Source of the DNA: Bacillota bacterium
Lineage (GTDB): Bacteria > Bacillota > Sulfobacillia > JAJZIM01 > JAJZBP01
Assembly: GCA_021798855.1 (NCBI GenBank)
Contig: JAJZBP010000036.1
Location: 1-12,654 of the forward strand
Direction of reading: 5' to 3'
DNA: 12,654 nt
In this document: positions 7,371-12,654 of the stretch, in pieces
Position numbering within the stretch: position 1 is the first letter of the stretch
Layout of the letters: the number at the start of each line of letters is the position of its first letter
Made by a program: the position numbers and the translations under genes
Notes under the pieces: generated by a model
The model's database searches: none
The model's input: the letters and a program-made list of their open reading frames with translations, nothing else
What the model was told of the DNA's origin: nothing

Positions 7371-7479
7371 CTCAATCCCCCTTCGGATCAGTTCCGCTTG
7401 GGAAATCCCAATTTGCCTGGCTAATTCCTGCAAACTGCCAGTCTTGGTGTTCGTTCAGGTATATTTGCTTGCGAATTAT
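7371..7479 (-). pseudogene. Relic of a ribbon-helix-helix (CopG/Arc-like) antitoxin
   Basis: Read from 7479, the frame gives IIRKQIYLNEHQDWQF, which looks like the DNA-binding strand of a CopG-type antitoxin. One frame over, from 7433, it continues LQELARQIGISQAELIRRGI, the helix-turn-helix half of the same fold. Dropping one T from the TTT at 7432-7434 joins the halves as EHQDWQLQELARQ. The position where ATG would be expected reads ATA (7479-7477), although an AGGAGAGG site sits 6 nt upstream at 7493-7486. With a lost start, a frameshift and no normal C-terminus before aroE begins at 7327, it reads as a dead gene. No toxin partner is seen between it and the TIG gene. The assignment is by pattern and rests on about 36 residues. 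Confidence 0.6.
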
Positions 7480-7580
7480 GCCGATCCTCTCCTGACGTCT
7501 GCAGCACACATCAGAGCAACGCGACTTTCAATTTTCAGCCAAAATGGCGGCATCCTTTTCCGGCTCCGGCAAAAAGCCTC

Positions 7581-9890
7581 TCAAGGCAGATACTGCCAAC
7601 TTTTGGGCGCGACGTAGCCGCCGTTGGCCCAGACCGTGGCCTGAGCCGAGGGGTGGCCGCCGTTCTCCGTCACCTTCACCAGTACCTCCCGCGGGTCGGA
7701 GGTGATTTGGACCAGGTCCGCGCCGGCGGTCGGATTGGGGGCGGTTACCCCACCCGTCGCTTGGAGGGAAGAAAGCAGCAGGGTCAGCCAACCCGGATCC
7801 TCCTTGTCGTATTCCATCAGGTACTTCAGGCTGGTCCCCGGCGGGCCGGAGACGGCCGGCGGCGCCAGGGAGCCGCTCGACAGGAGGTACAGGGCCGGCG
7901 GCGCGGTCACCCCCGGCGAGACCGCCTGGAGGACGCCGGCCCAAGCCCCTCCGGAAGGGGTGCAGGGAGCCGACCCGGACGGGCAGTCCCCGGGGTTGAA
8001 GTCGGTCGCGCTGAAGGGTTGAGCCGGTTGCCCGGCCACCAGGGGCAGGGGACCGGCCCAACCGGCCACCCCGCTTGCGTCCGGTTGCCCGTTCGCCGGT
8101 GACAACTGGACGCTTGAGGCGAATTTGGCCGTTTCCACCACCACCGCCGTGGCCGCCGCCGACTGCCCCTGGTAGGTGGCCGTAACCGTCGTCGAGGTCA
8201 GACCGGTGACCGAGACATTGAAGTCACAGGTGGAGCCGTTGCCGCTGCAGGCGCCGCTCCAGGCAAAGGTCACCCCGGCCGACAGGGGCGCTCCGTTCTG
8301 GTCGTAGGCCGCCGCGCTGAAGCCGGCCGTCTCCCCCTGGGGCACCAAGGCGTACAGGGGATTGACGGTCACGTAGATGTCGGGGCTCGCCGGATTCCGG
8401 TGCACCGCAAAGTTGCCGGAGGCGCCGCCGACCGCGGCTTGGTTGTCCACCGCCGAGACCAGGAACCGGTCCGAGGCGGTGGCCCGGCCGATGGTCAACG
8501 TTCCCTGCCAGATTCCGTCGACGAAGGTGACCAGGTCGCCCGTGTTGGCATAGCCGGAACCGGAGGTGACCGCCAGGGAGCCGGTCTGGTCCAGCAGGAG
8601 GGCCGCGCCGGAGAAAGTTTGGCCGCAGGTGTCGGTGACCGTGGCGGGCTGAACGGCTCCCACCGTCCAGGGCGAAGACGCCATGGCGAAGCTGAAGCAG
8701 CCGCTCCGGGCCGGCGCCGGCTGGTAGGTGAACTGGTCGTTGCCGCCGCTGGCGCTGGTCCCCCCCGGCGTCGTCACCGTCACGTCCACCGTGCCGCCGC
8801 CCGCCGGCGAGACGTCCGTAACCTCGGTGTCGCTGACCACGACGACTTGGGTGGCCGGGTTGTTCGCCCCGAAGTCCACCGCCGTGGCCCCGGTGAAACC
8901 CTGGCCGGAGATGTCGACCGAGGTTCCGCCCACGGCCGGTCCGCTGGACGGAGTGACCCCGGTCACCACCGGCACGTAGGCATATTGGGTGGCCGACCCG
9001 CAGGCGCTGGTCCCTCCGGGCGCCGTGACCGTCACGCAGACCAAGTCGCTCCCCGGCGGCGCCGTGGCCGTGACCTGGGTGTCGCTGACCACGACGACGT
9101 TGGTGGCCGGCGCCGTGCCGAAGTCCACCACCGTGGCCCCGGTGAAGCCGTTGCCGCCGACGGTCACCGTGTTCCCCCCCGTGGCCGGTCCGCCGGCCGG
9201 CACAAGTCCGGTGACCACCGGCGCCGTGGTGTAGGTGAACTGGTCGGCGGGAGGGTTGGGTGGACTGCACACCCCAAGGAGGGTGCAGACACTCACGTCC
9301 ACCGTGCCGGTGCCCGGCGGCGAGGTGGCCGTGAGCTGGGTGGAAGAGTCCACTGTGTAAGCCGCCGCCGGGTTGAGGCCGAAGTCCACCGAAATGACCG
9401 TGGGGATGAATATTCCCAAGATCGTGAAACCGAAGTTGGTGCCGGTGATGTTGGCCACGGTCCCGCCGGCTGACGGGCCGCCGTTCGGGTTGACCCCGGT
9501 GACCGTGGGCGACAGGGTTGTAACGTAAGTGAACTGGTCGTTGGGTGGATTGGCCGGGCTCGTTCCGTTGGGCGTGGTCACCGTCACGTCCACGACGCTT
9601 TGAAATAATTCCGCCGCAGGCGAAACTGCCGTGATGGTGGTGGAGTTGACCACGTTGAAGGAGGTAGCAGGGTTGCAAAACAAACCAAGGAAATAGCCGA
9701 AACAAACTTGGGTGGCCCCGTGGAACCCAGTCCCACTGATGGTCACGTTGGTCCCGCCGGCCGCCGACCCGTAATCCGGACTCACCCCCGTCACCGTCGG
9801 CGGGTTGCCCGCCTGGACCGTCCCGCCCCAGGCCAGGAGGCAGAGGGCGGAGAAAAGAACCAGGCTCGGGAGCCAACGTTTCTTCGTCAT
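7581..9890 (-). CDS. Secreted protein with four IPT/TIG repeats and an Ig-like region, pilus-associated
   Basis: The 769-residue product begins with a clear signal peptide (LPSLVLFSALCLLAWGGTVQA, cleaved near residue 27). Four IPT/TIG immunoglobulin-like repeats follow at about 30-122, 127-221, 224-305 and 307-389. Each opens with a V-T-G-x-x-P-x-x-G-x-x-x-G-G pattern, and most end in (D)QFTY. A Cys-bearing region at about 398-500 and a bacterial Ig-like segment at about 505-595 come next. The last 160 residues match nothing I know. There is no LPXTG motif and no C-terminal membrane helix, so it is released or held non-covalently. Its ATG overlaps the upstream pilin-like gene stop by 4 nt (ATGA). 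A role as a pilus-linked adhesin or surface fibre is inferred from domains and operon. Confidence 0.85.
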   Translation of the reverse strand: MTKKRWLPSLVLFSALCLLAWGGTVQAGNPPTVTGVSPDYGSAAGGTNVTISGTGFHGATQVCFGYFLGLFCNPATSFNVVNSTTITAVSPAAELFQSVVDVTVTTPNGTSPANPPNDQFTYVTTLSPTVTGVNPNGGPSAGGTVANITGTNFGFTILGIFIPTVISVDFGLNPAAAYTVDSSTQLTATSPPGTGTVDVSVCTLLGVCSPPNPPADQFTYTTAPVVTGLVPAGGPATGGNTVTVGGNGFTGATVVDFGTAPATNVVVVSDTQVTATAPPGSDLVCVTVTAPGGTSACGSATQYAYVPVVTGVTPSSGPAVGGTSVDISGQGFTGATAVDFGANNPATQVVVVSDTEVTDVSPAGGGTVDVTVTTPGGTSASGGNDQFTYQPAPARSGCFSFAMASSPWTVGAVQPATVTDTCGQTFSGAALLLDQTGSLAVTSGSGYANTGDLVTFVDGIWQGTLTIGRATASDRFLVSAVDNQAAVGGASGNFAVHRNPASPDIYVTVNPLYALVPQGETAGFSAAAYDQNGAPLSAGVTFAWSGACSGNGSTCDFNVSVTGLTSTTVTATYQGQSAAATAVVVETAKFASSVQLSPANGQPDASGVAGWAGPLPLVAGQPAQPFSATDFNPGDCPSGSAPCTPSGGAWAGVLQAVSPGVTAPPALYLLSSGSLAPPAVSGPPGTSLKYLMEYDKEDPGWLTLLLSSLQATGGVTAPNPTAGADLVQITSDPREVLVKVTENGGHPSAQATVWANGGYVAPKSWQYLP
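8826..9098. repeat. Direct repeat within TIG repeats 3 and 4 of the secreted protein
   Basis: A 21-nt identical stretch occurs at 8826-8846 and 9078-9098, exactly 252 nt (84 codons) apart. It encodes the VVVVSDT core shared by TIG repeats 3 and 4. Flanking sequence is also similar, including the GFTGAT-x-VDFG motif. This indicates recent duplication or conversion between the two repeats and gives a site where repeat number could change by recombination. Confidence 0.7.
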
Positions 9891-10555
9891 GGCTCGTCGT
9901 CCACCGCCACGGACACCGAGGCGCCGGCCACGGAACTGGAGACGGTGACGGTCACGTTGGCGATCGGTTGCCCCTCGTTGTTGTCGCAGTTATGGCAATT
10001 CTCGTTGCCGCTGTCCCCGGTGGGCGCGGTGAGGAGGCCGGTGGAGGAACCGATGGCCTTGCCCGCGCAGTTGCCGCTGCAGGCAGCCGTCCACCCAATC
10101 CCCAGGGACTTGGTGGAAACCACCCGCCCGGCGGCGTCGGTGGCGTAGGCTCCGTAAGCCGTCGTCGTCCCCTCGTAAACCGTCGCCGGACCCACGATGT
10201 GCAGGGCGACCGCCGGGTTCTGGAGGGTGGCCGCAACGGTGAGGCCGGAACAGTCCGGCAACTGGCAAAGGGACACGGGGAAGAGAGAGGACGGCGGCGT
10301 GTAGCTTTTATTGGCCGTGTCCAATACGTCCGTCCCGCCCGGCGACGGATTGGCCCCGTCCCCGTCGTTTCGCAACTCCCAGACGACCCCCTCCACCCCG
10401 CCGCGCAGGGCCGCCGTCGCCTGGAGGTTCGGGTTCTCCCCGCCGTATTGCTTCGAAGCCACGCTGGACCAGCCCAGGACCGCCCCCAGGAGCAAAAAGA
10501 GGACGGTCATCACCCCCAGGACGATGGCCAGGGCCTGCCCTTTTTCGCCTTTCAC
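9887..10555 (-). CDS. Pilin-like protein with an N-terminal membrane helix and an Ig-like C-terminal part
   Basis: The 222-residue product starts KGEKGQALAIVLGVMTVLFL, a hydrophobic N-terminal helix like those of PilX-type or class III-like pilus proteins; the classical GFTLIE cleavage site is missing. The region from about residue 115 (VALHIVGPATVYEGTTTAYG) to the end (VTVTVSSSVAGASVSVAV) looks like a bacterial Ig-like domain. Its ACSGNCAG stretch echoes GACSGNG in the downstream TIG protein. A CHNC pair lies near residue 186. The start is a GTG at 10555, overlapping the prepilin stop by 4 nt (GTGA), and the 3' end overlaps the TIG gene in the same way. It probably acts as a minor pilin or surface anchor made together with both neighbours. 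The exact family is not recognised. Confidence 0.75.
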   Translation of the reverse strand: MKGEKGQALAIVLGVMTVLFLLLGAVLGWSSVASKQYGGENPNLQATAALRGGVEGVVWELRNDGDGANPSPGGTDVLDTANKSYTPPSSLFPVSLCQLPDCSGLTVAATLQNPAVALHIVGPATVYEGTTTAYGAYATDAAGRVVSTKSLGIGWTAACSGNCAGKAIGSSTGLLTAPTGDSGNENCHNCDNNEGQPIANVTVTVSSSVAGASVSVAVDDEP

Positions 10556-11115
10556 GGCAGTCCCTCCACGGCCCCGTTGTAGGCCGTCACCGTGCCCGCA
10601 TACTTGTGCGGCATGCCTTTGTACTGTTGCACGTTCAGGTCAACCTTGGCCTGGACCTCCCCGGCCTGGGGCAGAAGGGTGAAGCAGACACCGCCGCACG
10701 ACGCGCCGGTGTCCAGGTGACGGACGACGACCAGGTTGACGCCCCCCGTGACGGTCCGCCAAAGGTCGGTTCCCTTGATGCTGTAGGTGGTTAGGTTATT
10801 CAGGGCAAGGGTGTTGCCGTTGTTCGCACAGGGCGGGTTGCCGTCCTGGGTGATGCACACCTCACCCGGCGGCGTGGTCCCCACGTCCTGCTGCAGGTAG
10901 TGGCCTAAGAGCACCAGTTCCCCCGCGGCGGCGTAATCGCCGCCCCCCAAGGCGAACCCCTGGACGCCCGACCAGAGGATGCCCGCCACCAGAACCACCA
11001 GGATGGCCGTCAGGAGGGTGGCCACCACCATTTCGATCAGGGTGAAACCGGCCTCGCCGGTCAGCCGGTTTGCCTTTGTTTTACCGGCAATAATGGTGAT
11101 ATAATATCGTTGCAT
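10552..11115 (-). CDS. Type IV prepilin with N-methylation signature
   Basis: The 187-residue product has GEAGFTLIEMVVATLLTAIL, the prepilin peptidase signature: cleavage falls after Gly23, Phe24 becomes the first mature residue, and Glu28 is the conserved +5 acid. A long hydrophobic helix follows. Paired cysteines (VCITQDGNPPCANN and ASCGGVCF) in the globular part could form disulfides outside the cell. The ATG at 11115 has no clear ribosome site; the frame is open further upstream to 11193, but that stretch is antisense to the DUF4160 gene. The 23-residue leader is long and its first 18 residues use A/T-rich codons, so the 5' end may have been rebuilt by insertion of the divergent genes. 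It leads a three-gene operon. It is probably a minor pilin or pseudopilin. Confidence 0.88.
   Translation of the reverse strand: MQRYYITIIAGKTKANRLTGEAGFTLIEMVVATLLTAILVVLVAGILWSGVQGFALGGGDYAAAGELVLLGHYLQQDVGTTPPGEVCITQDGNPPCANNGNTLALNNLTTYSIKGTDLWRTVTGGVNLVVVRHLDTGASCGGVCFTLLPQAGEVQAKVDLNVQQYKGMPHKYAGTVTAYNGAVEGLP
11076..11105 (+). promoter_or_regulatory. Candidate sigma-A-type promoter for the DUF4160-DUF2442 unit
   Basis: A perfect -10 box TATAAT at 11100-11105 is preceded by TTGTTT at 11076-11081 with an 18-nt spacer. Transcription would start near 11112 and leave a leader of about 25 nt carrying the GAGGGG site at 11124-11129 ahead of the TTG at 11137. The promoter lies inside the 5' coding part of the divergent prepilin gene. 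Confidence 0.55.
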
Positions 11116-11136
11116 GGTCGAAAGAGGGGAAGAATT

Positions 11137-11401
11137 TTGCCGGAGATCAGCCGGTTCTTCGGGATCATCGTCTTCGTTTTTTATGACGATCACCCCCCAC
11201 CCACCTCACTTCCACGTTCGCTATGGCGACGCCAAGGCGCGCGTCGCTATTTCGGATTCGTCCTTGATCAGCGGCGATCTCCCCCCAAACGCCTTGAAAC
11301 TGGTCCGGCAGTGGGCTGAAATGCACCGGCAAGAACTGCGCACCGCCTGGGAACAGGCCGCAAACGGTCTGCAACCGGGCAAGATTGAACCGTTGGAATA
11401 A
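11137..11401 (+). pseudogene. DUF4160 family protein, disrupted by a frameshift
   Basis: The family normally reads MP-x-ISRFFGI...YYDDHxPPHFHVRYG...GDLPxxALxLVxEW. Here the first part is in one frame (PEISRFFGIIVFVFYDDHPP from the TTG at 11137). The rest is in the next frame (HFHVRYGDAKARVAI, then SGDLPPNALKLVRQWAEMHR) and ends at 11401. Between the DDH codons (ending 11193) and the HFH codons (starting 11207) lie 13 nt holding a CCCA-CCCA tandem. Removing one 4-nt unit gives the expected three codons and one continuous protein of about 86 residues. The TTG is supported by GAGGGG 7 nt upstream. The gene precedes DUF2442 by 22 nt. These two families are often neighbours and are suspected of forming a toxin-antitoxin-like pair; their activity is not known to me. 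Confidence 0.75.
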
Positions 11402-11423
11402 GCATCCGGGAGGCGAAAGTGCC

Positions 11424-11747
11424 ATGGAAAGCCCGGCGGAGGTGACCAACGTTTTCCCCGTCCCACCCTGTTTCCTGCTGGTCGAGTTCGAAGGAGGCAG
11501 GGAGTACCGGCTCTTCGACTTTTCCCGCCGGTGGCACAAGCCGGTTTTTTCTCCCCTACAGGATCCTGCCTTTTTCCGGCAGGTGTATTTTGACCCGAAG
11601 GCCGGCACCGCCGTCTGGCCGGGAGAGATTGACATCGCCCCGGAGACTCTTTACGCGGACGGTCTCCCGGTTTCCTTCCCCTCGGGAACAACCGTTTCTC
11701 CCGCTTTGCCGCCGGGAGCCGCCGACAAAAATTCGTTTCTTGTTTGA
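11424..11747 (+). CDS. DUF2442 family protein
   Basis: The 107-residue product matches the DUF2442 pattern: VTNVFPVPPCFLLVEFEGG near the N-terminus, an RLFDFSRRW segment, VFSPLQDPAFFRQVYFD and GTAVWPGEIDIAPETLYADG. The start is the ATG at 11424 with GGGAGG at 11408-11413, 10 nt upstream. Family members usually end soon after the DP/PETLY motif; this one has a tail of about 24 residues (LPVSFPSGTTVSPALPPGAA and on) that overlaps the convergent membrane-protein gene by 97 nt. It follows the broken DUF4160 gene and probably shares its promoter. The function is unknown. If the pair is a toxin-antitoxin-like unit, loss of DUF4160 leaves this gene an orphan. Confidence 0.85.
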   Translation: MESPAEVTNVFPVPPCFLLVEFEGGREYRLFDFSRRWHKPVFSPLQDPAFFRQVYFDPKAGTAVWPGEIDIAPETLYADGLPVSFPSGTTVSPALPPGAADKNSFLV

Positions 11748-12031
11748 ACCGTCGTGAGTGGGCATGGCTTCACCCCATTTCGCCTTCTGCTTGCCGGCCG
11801 CAGCGTGCTTTGCAATTCCATTTGTCTGGCTTCCTCCATGGCGTCTTTGAATGAACGCAGTTCATTGGTCATGTTGTCCAAGGCTGTTGTTTGCCCTTCG
11901 TATGCCAGGGTGGACCTGCCAGCTTCCCGAGCCATGTTCGCCGTGGACTGCCACAGGTTCCACGTGGCATAAGCAAGCACTGGAGTTGCCAGGGCGGTTA
12001 CAATCTCCGAAAATGGTTTGATCCAATCCAT
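11651..12031 (-). CDS. Small membrane protein with one N-terminal helix and a coiled-coil-like stretch, downstream of HEPN copy 2
   Basis: The 126-residue product has one membrane segment at about residues 8-28 (SEIVTALATPVLAYATWNLW) and then a polar helical stretch to about residue 75 (DNMTNELRSFKDAMEEARQM). The last 50 residues are basic and low in complexity, and run antisense to DUF2442. The N-terminal part resembles small hypothetical membrane proteins that usually continue well past an LRP motif like the one here (LQSTLRP). It may therefore be truncated where the two genes meet. The ATG at 12031 lies 13 nt after the HEPN stop with a GAAGGGCGG site upstream, so it is probably in the same transcript as the second MNT-HEPN pair. 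No function is assigned. Confidence 0.6.
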   Translation of the reverse strand: MDWIKPFSEIVTALATPVLAYATWNLWQSTANMAREAGRSTLAYEGQTTALDNMTNELRSFKDAMEEARQMELQSTLRPASRRRNGVKPCPLTTVQTRNEFLSAAPGGKAGETVVPEGKETGRPSA

Positions 12032-12044
12032 AATGGTCCGCCCT

Positions 12045-12524
12045 TCACGTCGTCGTCCGGTCGGTCTTGAGAAAGCTGGCGCTGGCCGGCGCCCCGCCCT
12101 GGGGAGGATTTGCGGTCACCGCGGCCGCGAAAACACGCCGGCACTCCTCGGAAATGGCCTGGGCTTTTCCGATGGCGTCCACGGCATTTTCCGTCGTGTA
12201 GGTCTTTTTCGGAATCACGCCGGTTTCCCGCTGAAAATAACGCGTTCCAATGTAAAAAGCATTCAAAATGGCGGCGGCGCTGCGAAATTTTTTCAGTTCC
12301 CCGTGGGCGTCAAGCAAGCCATCGATCAGTTCCGTGATGGAGTGGACGTGGGGGTAATCCACGCCGGAAACCAGGTAAACGGCTTTCAATGCCTTCTCAG
12401 CCGCCTGCTGGGCGTGGAAGCAAGCATGGGCCGGGTGCTTGTCCGCCTCGTTTCCGGCGACATCCAGATCCTCCTCCGCCTCCGCCAGCCAAATGGCCGC
12501 CTCCTGCAGGAAATCAATGCTCAC
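12045..12524 (-). CDS. HEPN domain protein, putative toxin of an MNT-HEPN pair (copy 2)
   Basis: The 159-residue product is a gap-free paralogue of the HEPN protein at 5619-6077 over about 134 residues. It shares the MSI-x-FL-x-EAA-x-WLAEAE opening, ACFHAQQAAEKALKAVYL, the VD-x-PH-x-H segment and GTRYFQR. Only the last 20 residues differ (ending FLKTDRTTT). As in copy 1, no Arg-x4-6-His RNase motif is visible, so any toxic activity may use other residues. The start is a GTG at 12524, overlapping the upstream nucleotidyltransferase stop by 4 nt (GTGA), with GAGGGGG 7 nt upstream. It is followed by the small membrane protein gene, which copy 1 lacks. Confidence 0.88.
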   Translation of the reverse strand: MSIDFLQEAAIWLAEAEEDLDVAGNEADKHPAHACFHAQQAAEKALKAVYLVSGVDYPHVHSITELIDGLLDAHGELKKFRSAAAILNAFYIGTRYFQRETGVIPKKTYTTENAVDAIGKAQAISEECRRVFAAAVTANPPQGGAPASASFLKTDRTTT

Positions 12525-12654
12525 AATTTTACCCCCTCTGCCAAAAGCCTTGCTAAAGACCTTGACTTGCGAGGCGAGTTCACTTCAACTGGCGTAAAGA
12601 CCAGCAGGTCTACGGGCACCTTCGGCCCTGCGGCGGCCACCGTTTCATAAAAAG
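12521..12654 (-). CDS. MNT-type nucleotidyltransferase, putative antitoxin (copy 2, partial; N-terminus off the right edge)
   Basis: Only the C-terminal 43 or so residues lie in the window. They include KVPVDLLVFTPVEV, which lines up with RVPIDLLVFAPEEI of copy 1 and keeps the third acidic residue, and the closing SLARLLAEGVKL, which parallels TLERLLEEGIRL. The stop overlaps the HEPN start by 4 nt. The GS and Asp-x-Asp motifs would lie beyond 12654 and cannot be checked. Confidence 0.8.
   Translation of the reverse strand, partial: FYETVAAAGPKVPVDLLVFTPVEVNSPRKSRSLARLLAEGVKL

Noticed and set aside
7560..7580. GCCGGAGCCGG flanked by T and A runs after the TIG gene, as a possible terminator
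   Set aside because: The repeat leaves a loop of only about 2 nt and no proper T-tract after a stable stem, so it does not qualify.
8720..9560. Repetitive DNA considered as a CRISPR-like or intergenic repeat array
   Set aside because: The repeats are coding, imperfect and spaced by the length of TIG domains; no short palindromic repeats with spacers are present.
8224..9876. A 550-codon minus-strand frame inside the TIG gene
   Set aside because: It is a frame-shifted shadow with Arg/His/Gly-rich composition. The TIG frame has a signal peptide and repeats.
11114..11401. DUF4160 read as one intact gene from the ATG at 11114 in the second frame
   Set aside because: That N-terminus (Ser-rich) bears no likeness to the family, whereas the other frame supplies the conserved ISRFFGI...YDDH start, so a frameshift is the better reading.

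Overview
The window looks like a chromosomal segment of a GC-rich, probably spore-forming Firmicute of the Moorella/Desulfotomaculum/Pelotomaculum kind. The signs are a Gram-positive style Hfq, a mutL-miaA-hfq order, strong purine-rich ribosome sites, many TTG/GTG starts, a Pro/Cys/Trp-rich coat-like small protein, and type IV pilin genes near aroE. This placement is an inference from gene order and composition; no species is claimed.

Layout. (1) 1-1566, minus strand: the N-terminal part of a transmembrane receptor (external sensor, HAMP, GAF) whose output domain lies off the left edge. (2) 1733-1945, plus strand: a 70-residue Pro/Cys/Trp-rich protein with its own terminator. (3) 2076-5010, minus strand: hfq, miaA and mutL, tightly packed and closed by a terminator that converges on the previous one. 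(4) 5186-5629: a stand-alone ThiD2-type thiamin gene. (5) 5619-6418: a nucleotidyltransferase/HEPN (MNT-HEPN) toxin-antitoxin-like pair overlapping thiD2. (6) 6470-7327: aroE. (7) 7371-7479: a broken ribbon-helix-helix antitoxin relic just upstream of aroE. (8) 7581-11115: a three-gene surface/pilus operon read on the minus strand as prepilin, pilin-like protein with an Ig-like part, and secreted four-TIG-repeat protein, joined by 4-nt overlaps. (9) 11137-11747, plus strand: a frameshifted DUF4160 gene followed by DUF2442. (10) 11651-12654, minus strand: a second MNT-HEPN pair, paralogous to the first and cut by the right edge, followed by a small membrane protein gene.

The core genes (hfq, miaA, mutL, thiD2, aroE) serve RNA regulation, tRNA modification, mismatch repair, thiamin synthesis and aromatic amino acid synthesis. 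The accessory content is woven between them: two related MNT-HEPN modules about 6 kb apart, a dead RHH antitoxin, and a damaged DUF4160/DUF2442 pair. Together they suggest repeated gain and decay of small toxin-antitoxin-like modules around the pilus operon. The most notable observations are the paralogous MNT-HEPN pair, the two relics whose ancestral frame can be restored by removing 1 or 4 bases, and the pilin/Ig/TIG surface operon. I saw no tRNA, rRNA, CRISPR array or insertion sequence.
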